Below are positions 50,468 through 59,106 of a stretch of 64,000 bases of DNA, in pieces. Origin of the DNA: SAR202-VII-2 sp965263165 (GTDB lineage Bacteria; Chloroflexota; Dehalococcoidia; Lucifugimonadales; SAR202-VII-2); assembly GCA_965263165.1 (NCBI GenBank), contig OZ253584.1, positions 1,674,001 through 1,738,000 on the forward strand. Direction: 5' to 3'. Position numbers and translations under genes: made by a program. The first letter of the stretch is position 1, and every line of letters starts with the position of its first letter. Under the pieces are notes generated by a model. It did not search any database, was not told the origin of the DNA, and was given only the letters and a program-made list of their open reading frames with translations.

Positions 50468-51880
50468 ATGGTCCAAGGGACTTCCGATGAACATCGCCGC
50501 CCCACGGCCCTTGTCTTGGGCGGGGGGCTGGCAGGAATAGCCGCCGCCTGCGCCTTGGGCGACGCCGGCTTTCAGGTGGTCCTTCTGGAGCGGCGCGCCT
50601 TCCTGGGAGGCCGGGCCTTCTCCTTCCATGACGCAGAGACTGGCTGGGACGTCGACAACGGACAGCACGTTTTTCTGGGGTGCTGCACCGAATACGTTGG
50701 CCTGTTGCAGCGCCTGGGAGTCCTGGACCAGACGTCGCTTCAGGACAACCTATCGGTTCCCATCATTGAGAGGGGTCGCATCGGGCGCTTGTGGTCGGCT
50801 ACCCTGCCGCGGCCCTTCCATCTGGCGCCGGCCTTCATCCGCTATCCCCATCTGGGGCTGCTGGACAAGCTGCGGTTGGTCTACGGCATGCATAAGGTGC
50901 GTCACACGAATCGGGCCAAGCATCGAGAGGCCCTGCAAAGGGAGACCTTCCTCAACTGGCTGAAGCGCCATCATCAGACGCAACGCATCATCGAAGCCTT
51001 CTGGAACCTGATTACTCTCCCCACGCTGAATAGTCCCGCCGACCACGTATCCGCCGATATGGGCCTGATGGTCTTCCAGGAGAGCCTGCTCAGAGACCGG
51101 CACGGCGCGGACATCGGCTACGCCAGGGTGGGGCTCACTGCGCTTGTTCAGGACGCTGCCGTGGCCGCCATCGGCGAACAGGGCGGCGAGGTGCGCCTTC
51201 AGAGTCCTGTGCTCGGAATCGAGGCGGAGGACGGCGCCATTGTCGGGGTTCGCACCTCTGAGGGCCTGCTGCAGGCGGACGCCTACGTTAGTGCCCTCCC
51301 GTTCGACGCGCTGACGGAGTTGCTGCCCCCCGAAATCGGTGCCGATGCCTTTTTCCAACAAGCCGCTGTCCTGCGATGGGCGCCCATTGTGGGCGTGCAC
51401 GTATGGCTGGACCGGTGCGTCACCGATCTGGAGGTGGCGGCCTTCCTGGACAGCGAGGTGCAGTGGCTGTTCAACAAGTCCCTCATTCAAAACCGGCCCA
51501 AGGAAGAGGGTCAGTACCTGTGCATATCGCTGAGCGGGGCCTGGCAGTACGCCGACGCGCCGAACGCGGAGTTGGAGCATAGGTTCGTGGAGGAGCTGCG
51601 GCGGCTGTTTCCCGCTGCCAGGGAGGCCAGGGTGAAGAGGGTTCTGGTGGTCAAGCAGCGCCAGGCGACATTCATCCCAGAACCGGGCTCCAACGCCGGA
51701 AGGCTTACCGCGGCCACGCCGGCCCCGAACCTGTTCTTGGCCGGCGACTGGACCGATACCGGCTGGCCCGCAACTATGGAGAGCGCAGTGCGCAGCGGCA
51801 ATGCGGCGGCGAGGGCGGCGGCCGCGCCCCAGGCAAGGAGCGCTGAGGAAACGGTGCTTGCCCAGGTGGAAGGGACATAG
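50468..51880 (+). CDS. hpnE: HpnE-like hydroxysqualene dehydroxylase (FAD amine-oxidase family)
   Basis: A 470-residue FAD enzyme of the phytoene desaturase/HpnE group. The FAD motif is VLGGGLAGIAAACALGDAG, then LLERRAFLGGRAFSF and VDNGQHVFLGCC, the last typical for HpnE. The C-terminal FAD motif LFLAGDWTDTGWPATMESAV is intact. HpnE converts hydroxysqualene to squalene in the three-gene HpnCDE route to hopanoids; HpnC and HpnD are not in this window. The ATG at 50468 is set by the FAD motif's usual distance from the start. It is followed at once by a class II aldolase gene. Confidence 0.8.
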   Translation: MVQGTSDEHRRPTALVLGGGLAGIAAACALGDAGFQVVLLERRAFLGGRAFSFHDAETGWDVDNGQHVFLGCCTEYVGLLQRLGVLDQTSLQDNLSVPIIERGRIGRLWSATLPRPFHLAPAFIRYPHLGLLDKLRLVYGMHKVRHTNRAKHREALQRETFLNWLKRHHQTQRIIEAFWNLITLPTLNSPADHVSADMGLMVFQESLLRDRHGADIGYARVGLTALVQDAAVAAIGEQGGEVRLQSPVLGIEAEDGAIVGVRTSEGLLQADAYVSALPFDALTELLPPEIGADAFFQQAAVLRWAPIVGVHVWLDRCVTDLEVAAFLDSEVQWLFNKSLIQNRPKEEGQYLCISLSGAWQYADAPNAELEHRFVEELRRLFPAAREARVKRVLVVKQRQATFIPEPGSNAGRLTAATPAPNLFLAGDWTDTGWPATMESAVRSGNAAARAAAAPQARSAEETVLAQVEGT

Positions 51881-51888
51881 GGACGGAG

Positions 51889-52524
51889 TTGGAGATCAGC
51901 CAGGCAAGGGACGCGTTGCTGTGGGCCGTGCAGGGCATGGCCGCTTCCGGCTTGGTTACGGGAACCAGCGGCAACGCAAGCCTCCGCTTGGACGCCCACC
52001 GGGTCCTGATTACGCCCACGGGCCACCCCTACGATAGGCTCGGCCCGGAGGACCTGCCGGTCGTGGACATGGCCGCCAACCCGCTGGAAGGGAGCTCGGA
52101 ACCCTCCAGCGAGCGCAAGACGCATCTGGCTGTGTACCGGGCCCGAGCCGATGCCCAGGTCATTCTGCACACGCACTCCGTCTACGCGAGCGTTTGCGCC
52201 GTGGCTGGCCTCGACATTCCGCCCATCATCGACGAGTTGGTCGTCAGGGTGGGCGGCGGGGTTCCGCTGGCTGAGTACGTCTTTCCCGGCGGCTGGGAGC
52301 TTGGGGAGGCCGCCGTTGCCGCCCTCGGCGAGCGGAGGGCGGTCCTGCTTCGCAACCACGGCCTGTTGGTCCTTGGTAGGAATGCCCGCGAGGCGCTGGA
52401 GATCGCCCAGTTGGTGGAGCGGCTCGCCCAAGTCTTTGTCCACGCCCGGCTGCTGGGAGACGTAACGGAACTCGCGCCTGACGTGGTTCAGCGAGAACTG
52501 GCGATGTTTCGCGGTGAGGCGTAG
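51889..52524 (+). CDS. Class II aldolase/adducin family protein
   Basis: A 211-residue zinc aldolase of the fuculose/ribulose-phosphate type. It has GLVTGTSGNASLRL near residue 21, SSERKTHLAVYRARADAQVI near 73, zinc His in ILHTHSVYAS and the later RNHGLLVLGRNAREALEIAQ. The active-site Glu is in the SSERKTH segment. The start is TTG at 51889, 9 bp after hpnE's stop, with a weak GGACGGAG site. A phosphosugar or dehydrated sugar-acid substrate is likely; it could act with the next gene in nucleoside or pentose breakdown, which is inference. Confidence 0.8.
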   Translation: MEISQARDALLWAVQGMAASGLVTGTSGNASLRLDAHRVLITPTGHPYDRLGPEDLPVVDMAANPLEGSSEPSSERKTHLAVYRARADAQVILHTHSVYASVCAVAGLDIPPIIDELVVRVGGGVPLAEYVFPGGWELGEAAVAALGERRAVLLRNHGLLVLGRNAREALEIAQLVERLAQVFVHARLLGDVTELAPDVVQRELAMFRGEA

Positions 52525-52529
52525 GGGCG

Positions 52530-53435
52530 GTGAGGCGAAAGGTCCTCATTGACACCGATCCCGGGGTTGACGACGCGGTGGCCCTGGCCCTTGCGTTCTG
52601 TCTGCCAGAGTTGGAGGTCGTTGGCCTTACGTCGGTGGGCGGCAACGCTTCTATAGAACACACGACTCGTAACCTCGCGGCGCTGATGACGGCCCTGGGC
52701 CAAGAGCAGGTTCCCCTCGCCAGAGGCGCCGCGGCGCAGATCAACGGCGCTCCTTTCGAGCATGCCTACCACGTACACGGCGAAGGCGGCCTGGGCATCG
52801 ACTTGCCGTCTTCCTCGGTCGCGCCGGGCCGCCTGGGGGCCAGCGATCTCATGCTGAAGGCGGCCCGCGAGCATGGGGCCGCACTCACCATCATCGCCTT
52901 GGGGCCGCTGACCAACCTCGCTGAGGCGTTGCAGTGGGATGGGAGCGGGCTGGAGGGTGTGGCCGAAATCGTCGTCATGGGCGGCGCGCTTCGGGCGCCG
53001 GGCAATATCAGGCCGGAGGCGGAGTTCAACATCTTCAGCGACCCGCTGGCTGCTTCCGCCATCCTCGGCGCCGGTGTCCCGGTGCGCCTCGCGCCCCTGG
53101 ACGTGACGCGGCAGACGTTTCTAACCAGGGAGCGCGTGGCGGAGTTGCAGGGCAGGGGCAGGGCCGCGGACCTTGCCGCTCGTCTGGTTGGGGCGTGGTT
53201 CGAAGGCCGGCCCGACCGCCAACACCTCGCGCTTCACGATCCCCTGGCAGTCGCCGCAGCCGCGGCGCCGGACCTACTGGAATGGGAAGCGGCGCTCGTC
53301 GAGGTCGAGACTGATGACCCTGAGCGGCTGGGCAAGACCACGCTGGTTGAGGGGTCCGGGCATGTGCTCGCGCCCAGGGCTGTCCATGCAGCGGAGGCCG
53401 TTGATTTCATCGTGGGAACCCTTGCCAGCGGGTGA
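52530..53435 (+). CDS. Inosine-uridine preferring nucleoside hydrolase family
   Basis: A 301-residue nucleoside N-ribohydrolase. The calcium-binding N-terminus is DTDPGVDDAVALALAF, and the family signature MGGALRAPGNIRPEAEFNIF lies near residue 150. The later APLDVTRQ and the metal-site LHDPLAVAAA are present too. GTG start at 52530, 6 bp after the aldolase stop. It releases ribose from nucleosides, so aldolase plus hydrolase may form a small nucleoside catabolic operon with hpnE as the odd first gene. Confidence 0.88.
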   Translation: MRRKVLIDTDPGVDDAVALALAFCLPELEVVGLTSVGGNASIEHTTRNLAALMTALGQEQVPLARGAAAQINGAPFEHAYHVHGEGGLGIDLPSSSVAPGRLGASDLMLKAAREHGAALTIIALGPLTNLAEALQWDGSGLEGVAEIVVMGGALRAPGNIRPEAEFNIFSDPLAASAILGAGVPVRLAPLDVTRQTFLTRERVAELQGRGRAADLAARLVGAWFEGRPDRQHLALHDPLAVAAAAAPDLLEWEAALVEVETDDPERLGKTTLVEGSGHVLAPRAVHAAEAVDFIVGTLASG

Positions 53436-53477
53436 CTCGATGAGCGGGTTGCGCAGGCCGCGATGGCAGCCCTCGCC

Positions 53478-53507
53478 TTGACTCGTATCTGCGGCGACGG
53501 CTACAAT
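53478..53507 (+). promoter_or_regulatory. Sigma70-type promoter of suf operon
   Basis: TTGACT (53478-53483), 18-nt spacer, TACAAT (53502-53507), about 90 nt before the sufB start. No IscR/SufR box was recognised. Confidence 0.5.
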
Positions 53508-53598
53508 AATAGTTGACCCATTAGGTTCAGACGTTCTCACGCTAGCCGGGGCGCGGTCAGACTAGGGCCTTGACGATAGCCAGAAAGAGGAACATCGA

Positions 53599-55050
53599 TT
53601 GACCACGTCCAACGAGGTGGCGCGGCAGGCGGCGGCTCAGGAATACAAGTACGGCTTCGTCACCGATATTGAAGCCGACAGTGCGCCGCCTGGCCTGAAC
53701 GAGGACATCGTACGGTGGATATCCGCCAAGAAGGAGGAGCCGGATTGGCTCCTGGAATGGCGGCTGCGGGCCCTGCGTCACTTCCTCACGCTGGTTGAGA
53801 AGGAGCAGTTGCCCGGCTGGGCCAACGTTTCGCACGCACCGATCGACTTCCAGAAGATCATCTACTACTCGGCGCCGAAGAGCCGGCCCGATAGCCTGGA
53901 AGAGGTGGACCCGGAGATTCTGGAGACCTACCGGAAGCTGGGCATCTCTTTGGAAGAGCAGAAGCTGCTGGCTGGCGTCGCCGTTGACGCCGTTTTCGAC
54001 AGCGTCTCCGTGGCCACAACCTTCAAGGACGAGCTTGCCAAGCAAGGGATCATCTTCGGCTCGTTCTCAGAGGCCGTTCGGGAGCATTCCGACTTGGTTC
54101 GCAAGCACCTGGGGTCGGTGGTGCCCTACACCGACAACTTTTACGCCGCGCTGAACTCGGCCGTCTTCACCGACGGCTCCTTCTGCTACGTGCCGCGGGG
54201 TGTGCGCTGCCCCGTTGACCTGACCACGTATTTCCGCATCAATGCCGCCGGTACCGGCCAGTTCGAACGGACGCTCATTGTTGCTGACAGCGACAGCTTC
54301 GTCAGCTACCTGGAAGGTTGCAGCGCTCCAATGCGCGACGAGAACCAGCTACACGCAGCGGTGGTGGAGTTGGTGGCCGAGGAGAACGCGGAGATAAAGT
54401 ATTCGACGATCCAGAACTGGTACCCCGGCGACGCCGAGGGAAAGGGCGGCATCTTCAACTTCGTGACCAAGCGGGGGCGGTGCGAGGGCCGCAAGGCAAA
54501 GATATCCTGGACTCAGGTGGAAACCGGGTCCGCCATTACCTGGAAGTACCCCAGCGTCATCCTCAAGGGGGACGATTCCATAGGCGAGTTTTACTCGGTG
54601 GCCCTCACCAAGGGCCGCCAGCAGGCCGACACCGGCACGAAGATGGTGCACATGGGAAAGAATACTCGGAGCACCATCATCTCCAAGGGCATCTCGGCGG
54701 AGCGCGCCGAGAACACCTATCGAGGCCAGGTCAAGGTGATGCCCAACGCCGACAACGCCCGCAACATCACCCGGTGCGACTCGCTGCTCATCGGGGACGA
54801 GTGCGGTGCCCATACGACGCCCTACGTGGAAGTGCGCAACAACTCCGCCAAGCTGGAGCACGAGGCGTACACGTCCAGGGTCAGCGAGGACCAACTGTTC
54901 TATTGCAACCAGCGGGGCATTGCTCTGGAAGACGCCCAGGCGCTGATTATCAACGGCTTCTGCAAAGAGGTGTTCAGCAAGCTCCCCTTCGAGTTCGCCG
55001 TTGAGGCGACGCGCCTCTTGGAAGTCAACCTCGAAGGGACGGTGGGGTAG
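53599..55050 (+). CDS. sufB: SufB, Fe-S cluster scaffold subunit
   Basis: A 483-residue SufB of the SufBC2D scaffold complex. The right-handed beta-helix core is followed by the conserved C-terminal region EHEAYTSRVSEDQLFYCNQR, which carries the Glu/His residues of cluster assembly, and YVPRGVRCPVDLTTYFRIN sits near residue 197. The start is a TTG (53599) with AGAGG ahead. First gene of sufBCDSU with its own promoter. SufB accepts sulfur from SufS via SufU and transfers clusters to A-type carriers or targets. Confidence 0.95.
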   Translation: MTTSNEVARQAAAQEYKYGFVTDIEADSAPPGLNEDIVRWISAKKEEPDWLLEWRLRALRHFLTLVEKEQLPGWANVSHAPIDFQKIIYYSAPKSRPDSLEEVDPEILETYRKLGISLEEQKLLAGVAVDAVFDSVSVATTFKDELAKQGIIFGSFSEAVREHSDLVRKHLGSVVPYTDNFYAALNSAVFTDGSFCYVPRGVRCPVDLTTYFRINAAGTGQFERTLIVADSDSFVSYLEGCSAPMRDENQLHAAVVELVAEENAEIKYSTIQNWYPGDAEGKGGIFNFVTKRGRCEGRKAKISWTQVETGSAITWKYPSVILKGDDSIGEFYSVALTKGRQQADTGTKMVHMGKNTRSTIISKGISAERAENTYRGQVKVMPNADNARNITRCDSLLIGDECGAHTTPYVEVRNNSAKLEHEAYTSRVSEDQLFYCNQRGIALEDAQALIINGFCKEVFSKLPFEFAVEATRLLEVNLEGTVG

Positions 55051-55189
55051 GCCGGCGGGCCTTGGGCTGCTCCCGGAGGCGGCGCTTGTGGGGGGCGTGG
55101 GTGAGAACGTGGCGTTCGTCCCCCGCGGAGACCCCGGCCGGAAGCGGGCGAATGTAATCCCTGGCCCTGCCAGGTAAGGAATAAGCGAA

Positions 55190-55954
55190 GTGCTTGAAAT
55201 CAAAGACCTCCACGCGTCCGTGGGCGGCGTCGAAATCCTCAAGGGCGTGAACCTTTCCGTCGCCGCCGGCGAGGTTCACGCCATCATGGGCCCCAATGGC
55301 TCAGGGAAGAGCACGCTGGCCAACGCGTTGGCGGGGCACCCTAACTACAAGGTCACCTCTGGCTCGGCTACCTTCGACGGCAGAGACCTCTTGGCCCAGC
55401 CTGCCGAGGAGCGCGCCCGCGCCGGCCTGTTCCTTTCGTTTCAGCACCCCATTGAAATCCCCGGCGTCCGGTTGGACCACTTCCTGCGGGCCGGACTCAA
55501 CGCCGTCAGCAAGAGCAGGGGCATTGACGAACTGGACGTCCTGCAGTTTGACCGGCTCATCGCCAAGAAGGTGAAGGTTGTGGAGATGGACCGGGCCTTT
55601 GCCCGGCGCGCCGTCAACGATGGGTTCTCCGGCGGCGAACGAAAGCGCAGCGAGATTCTCCAAATGGCAATCCTAGAGCCCAGGCTTGCCATTCTGGACG
55701 AGCCCGACTCGGGATTGGACGTCGATGCGCTGCGGGTCGTCTCCGACGGCATCAACGGGCTACGGTTGCCGGAGCGGTCGCTCCTGCTGATCACCCACTA
55801 CCAGCGCATTCTCAGCTACGTTGTGCCCGATTTCATTCACATCATCGTCAATGGCCGTTTCGTGAAGTCGGGCGGCAAGGACCTGGCGCACGAAATCGAG
55901 GCCGAAGGCTACGATAAGTACACCGAGGCAGTCGGCGGCCCCGCCGGCGAGTAG
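55190..55954 (+). CDS. sufC: SufC, ATPase of SufBCD complex
   Basis: A 254-residue ABC-type ATPase. Walker A is GPNGSGKSTLANAL, the signature region FSGGERKRSEILQMAILEP, and Walker B LAILDEPDSGLDVDAL. SufC drives the conformational change that exposes the SufB-SufD interface. The start is GTG at 55190, about 140 bp after sufB. That gap is the largest in the operon and has no open frame or promoter of note. Confidence 0.95.
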   Translation: MLEIKDLHASVGGVEILKGVNLSVAAGEVHAIMGPNGSGKSTLANALAGHPNYKVTSGSATFDGRDLLAQPAEERARAGLFLSFQHPIEIPGVRLDHFLRAGLNAVSKSRGIDELDVLQFDRLIAKKVKVVEMDRAFARRAVNDGFSGGERKRSEILQMAILEPRLAILDEPDSGLDVDALRVVSDGINGLRLPERSLLLITHYQRILSYVVPDFIHIIVNGRFVKSGGKDLAHEIEAEGYDKYTEAVGGPAGE

Positions 55955-55964
55955 CCCCGCCTCC

Positions 55965-57302
55965 ATGACCACGCAGAACCTCCCAGCCCCCAACCTCGAA
56001 CAGTACGCGTCGGCCTTCGAGGCGCTGGAGCAGAATGGCGCGTCCCGGGACCCGGCCTGGCTGCGGCAGCTCCGGGCAGACGCCTTCCGCCGTTTCACGG
56101 CGTTGGGCTTCCCCACGGCGCGGCGGGGCAACGAGGAGTGGAAGTACACCGACGTTGGCCCGCTGGCCAAGACTTCCTTCGCGACCCTGCTTCCGCCGGC
56201 CGCCCCTGCGGTGGACTTCCAGACTGTGCAGCCCTTTGCCTATGGGGGAGCCACCGGCAACCGCATCGTCTTCGTCAACGGCGTCTTTTCAGAGGCGCTG
56301 TCATCCACGGCGCGGCGCCGGGAGGGTCTTACGTTGGCCCCGCTGTCCCAGGCCTTCGCTCTGGACGGGGCGTTGGTGCAGGGTCACCTGGGGCGGCTGG
56401 CCGATGCGCAGGGGCAGGCCTTCACGGCTCTGAACACTGCGTTCCTGCATGACGGCGCTCTGGTCCATGTGCCCGAAGGCGCTGTGGTGAGCGAGCCCGT
56501 GCTCGTTTTGCACCTGGCCACCGATGGCATGGAGGGTATTACGCACCCCCGCACCCTGATTGTGGCGGGACGCGACAGCAGGGCGACCATTCTGGAAAGC
56601 TACGGCGGCCTTGCTGAAGGCGCCTATTTCGCCAACGCCGTGACGGAGGTCGCGCTGGCGCCGGGCGCGGTGGTGCATCACTACCGGATGCAGAGGCAGG
56701 CTGAGGGGGCCTACCACATCGCCACTACCGGGGTGAGCCTGGCTGAAGACAGTTCCTACACCTCCGTGACGGTGGACATGGGGGGCAAGCTGGCTCGGAA
56801 CAACCTGCGGGTCCAGGCTGCCGGAGAGGGCGCTTCGTGTGTGCTGAACGGGGTCTACCTTGTCGCTGGACGGCAGCACGTGGACAACCAAGTGGTCATC
56901 GACCACATAAGCCCCCGCACGACGAGCCGGGAGCTGTATAAGGGCGTACTGGATGGCTCATCGCAGGCCGTCTTTCACGGCAGCATCATTGTGCGGCGGG
57001 GCGCTCAGAAGGCCGACGCCAAGCAGGAGGACAGGAACCTGCTGCTGTCAGACCACTGCGAGGCGGACACGAGCCCCGCCTTCTGGATCTATGCCGACGA
57101 CGTGAAGTGTGCTCACGGGGCCGCTTCCGGCAAGTTGGACGATGGCGCGTTGTTCTACCTGAAGAGCCGGGGCATCGGCGAGCAGGAGGCGCGGTCGTTG
57201 TTGACCAAAGGGTTCGTCCATGACATCACCGCGACCATTGCCCATGAGTCAGTCCGCGCCCACACCGAGGCCGCCGTGGCGGGGTGGCTGGACAGCCTAT
57301 AG
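55965..57302 (+). CDS. sufD: SufD, Fe-S assembly subunit
   Basis: A 445-residue beta-helix protein, partner of SufB. It has the SufD N-terminal helical part with RRGNEEWKYTDVGPLAKTSF and the C-terminal AHGAASGKLDDGALFYLKSR, including the His that faces SufB at the assembly interface. ATG start 10 bp after sufC; the next gene starts 50 bp downstream. Confidence 0.93.
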   Translation: MTTQNLPAPNLEQYASAFEALEQNGASRDPAWLRQLRADAFRRFTALGFPTARRGNEEWKYTDVGPLAKTSFATLLPPAAPAVDFQTVQPFAYGGATGNRIVFVNGVFSEALSSTARRREGLTLAPLSQAFALDGALVQGHLGRLADAQGQAFTALNTAFLHDGALVHVPEGAVVSEPVLVLHLATDGMEGITHPRTLIVAGRDSRATILESYGGLAEGAYFANAVTEVALAPGAVVHHYRMQRQAEGAYHIATTGVSLAEDSSYTSVTVDMGGKLARNNLRVQAAGEGASCVLNGVYLVAGRQHVDNQVVIDHISPRTTSRELYKGVLDGSSQAVFHGSIIVRRGAQKADAKQEDRNLLLSDHCEADTSPAFWIYADDVKCAHGAASGKLDDGALFYLKSRGIGEQEARSLLTKGFVHDITATIAHESVRAHTEAAVAGWLDSL

Positions 57303-57352
57303 CAGACCGGCGGCCGGTGGAAGTGCTTTCCAGCGAGAGCAAAGGAATAGCA

Positions 57353-58582
57353 ATGTTAGACGTTGAAGCAATCCGCAAGGACTTCCCCATTCTGCACCAG
57401 TCGGTGAACGGCAAGCCGCTGGTCTATCTCGACAACGCGGCGACGACGCAGAAGCCCCGTATGGTCATCCAGGCCCTGGTTGACTACTACGAGGGCTACA
57501 ATTCCAACGTTCACAGGGCGGTGCACACCCTGGGCCAGAAGGCCACCGCGGCCTACGAGGAGGCGCGAGAGAAGGTCGCCAACTTTATCGGCGCGCCTTC
57601 GACCCACGAGGTCATCTACACGCGCGGGACCACCGAGGCCATCAACCTCGTTTCCTACACTTGGGCGGAGGAGAACATCGGCGCCGGGGACGAGATTGTG
57701 GTAACGGAGATGGAGCACCACAGCAACCTGGTTCCCTGGCAACGCATCGCTCAGGCAAAGGGTGCAACCCTCAAGGGCATCCCTCTCAAAGCGGACTGGA
57801 CGCTGGATACATCGGCGCTGGGATCGGTCATCACCGAACGCACCAAGCTGGTGGCCGTGACGCACATGTCCAACGTGCTGGGCTCTATCGCGCCGGTGAA
57901 AGAGGTGGTGCAGGCGGCTCGGAGGGTGGGGGCCCGCGTGCTGGTGGACGGCGCTCAGGCAGTGCCCCATATGCCCGTGAACGTGGCCGACCTCGACTGC
58001 GATTTCTACGCCTTCTCCGGCCACAAGATGTGTGGGCCCACCGGCATAGGGGTGTTGTATGTCAAGGATGAGGTGCTGAGGGAGATGACGCCCTTCCACC
58101 GCGGCGGCGAGATGGTTCGGGAGGTATGGTTCGACCGGGCCACGTGGAACGACCTGCCCATGCGCTTCGAGGCGGGCACGCCAAACATTGCGGACGCCAT
58201 TGGGCTGGGCGCCGCGGTCGACTACCTTCAGGGCCTCGGCATGGACAATATCCGCGAGCACGAGGTCGAGATCACGAGCTACGCCATCGACGCCTTCAAG
58301 GAGTTGGAGGAGGAGTTGGACCACTACGGTCCCAGGGATATGGCATACCGCGGCGGCATCATCTCGTTCTATGCCGAGGATGTTCACCCACATGACCTGG
58401 GAACCTTTGTCGACAGCTATGGTGTGGCCATCCGGACCGGCCACCACTGCGCCATGCCGCTGATGCGGCAGATGGGTCTCCCGGCCACGGCCCGCGCCAG
58501 CTTCTACCTGTACAACACGCCGCACGAGATTGATATACTGGTTGACGCACTGAAACACGCTCTGAGGTACTTCAAACAGTGA
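57353..58582 (+). CDS. sufS: SufS cysteine desulfurase
   Basis: A 409-residue PLP enzyme that mobilises sulfur from cysteine. The PLP Lys lies in FYAFSGHKMCGPTGIG near residue 224, and the catalytic Cys is in RTGHHCAMPLMRQMG near residue 364. Together they mark a type II (SufS) desulfurase that needs SufU or SufE. The ATG at 57353 has AAAGGA ahead. The last 4 bp overlap sufU (GTGA), indicating coupling. Confidence 0.95.
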   Translation: MLDVEAIRKDFPILHQSVNGKPLVYLDNAATTQKPRMVIQALVDYYEGYNSNVHRAVHTLGQKATAAYEEAREKVANFIGAPSTHEVIYTRGTTEAINLVSYTWAEENIGAGDEIVVTEMEHHSNLVPWQRIAQAKGATLKGIPLKADWTLDTSALGSVITERTKLVAVTHMSNVLGSIAPVKEVVQAARRVGARVLVDGAQAVPHMPVNVADLDCDFYAFSGHKMCGPTGIGVLYVKDEVLREMTPFHRGGEMVREVWFDRATWNDLPMRFEAGTPNIADAIGLGAAVDYLQGLGMDNIREHEVEITSYAIDAFKELEEELDHYGPRDMAYRGGIISFYAEDVHPHDLGTFVDSYGVAIRTGHHCAMPLMRQMGLPATARASFYLYNTPHEIDILVDALKHALRYFKQ

Positions 58583-59034
58583 CCGAACTCACCGAGCTTG
58601 ACGATTTGTACCAGGAAATCATCCTGGACCACTATCGCCACCCCCGGAACCAGCAGTCCATTGGGGCCCCGGACATGGAGGCCCATGCTCTCAACCCGTT
58701 TTGCGGCGATGAGGTGGACCTGCAGGCCCGTCTGGAGGACGGCCGCTTCTGCGAAGTCTGCTTCAAGGGGCGGGGCTGCTCCATCAGCCAGGCGTCGGCA
58801 TCCATCATGTCGGAGTTGCTCAAGGGCAGGACGCCGGAGGAGGCCCTGGAACTCTATGCCGCCTTCCGCCGCCTGATGCAGGGCGAGGACCTTTCCGAGG
58901 AGGAGCTTGACGGGATGGGAGAGTTGGGGGCGCTGGCCGGCGTCCGCAAGTTCCCGGTGCGCATCAAGTGCGCGCTCCTTGGCTGGAATTCCTTGGACGA
59001 CGCCATTGAAGAGTACGCCAAGGCGAACGGCTAA
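58579..59034 (+). CDS. sufU: SufU, zinc-dependent sulfur transfer protein
   Basis: A 151-residue SufU/IscU-fold protein. The three conserved Cys are in NPFCGDEVDLQARL, FKGRGCSISQASASIMSELL and VRIKCALLGWNSLDDAI, with the Asp of the zinc site in the CGDEVD motif. The 18-20 residue insert between the second and third Cys is characteristic of SufU rather than IscU. GTG start overlapping sufS. SufU receives sulfur from SufS and passes it to SufB. A terminator closes the operon. Confidence 0.93.
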   Translation: MTELTELDDLYQEIILDHYRHPRNQQSIGAPDMEAHALNPFCGDEVDLQARLEDGRFCEVCFKGRGCSISQASASIMSELLKGRTPEEALELYAAFRRLMQGEDLSEEELDGMGELGALAGVRKFPVRIKCALLGWNSLDDAIEEYAKANG

Positions 59035-59057
59035 TCGCGCTGGCGGCTGTGGAGAGA

Positions 59058-59084
59058 AGGGCGGTCTGGGACCGCCCTCTTTTT
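59058..59084. terminator. Rho-independent terminator of suf operon
   Basis: Arms AGGGCGGT and ACCGCCCT (8 bp, 5-nt loop), followed by CTTTTTCG. The convergent hydantoinase gene stops about 25 bp away. Confidence 0.7.
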
Positions 59085-59106
59085 CGTTCTGGGCTGGCCG
59101 GTGGGG

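Noticed and set aside
49600..50668. Long N-terminal extension of TenA
   Set aside because: It covers the divergent promoter and start of hpnE, and TenA proteins are normally about 220 residues.
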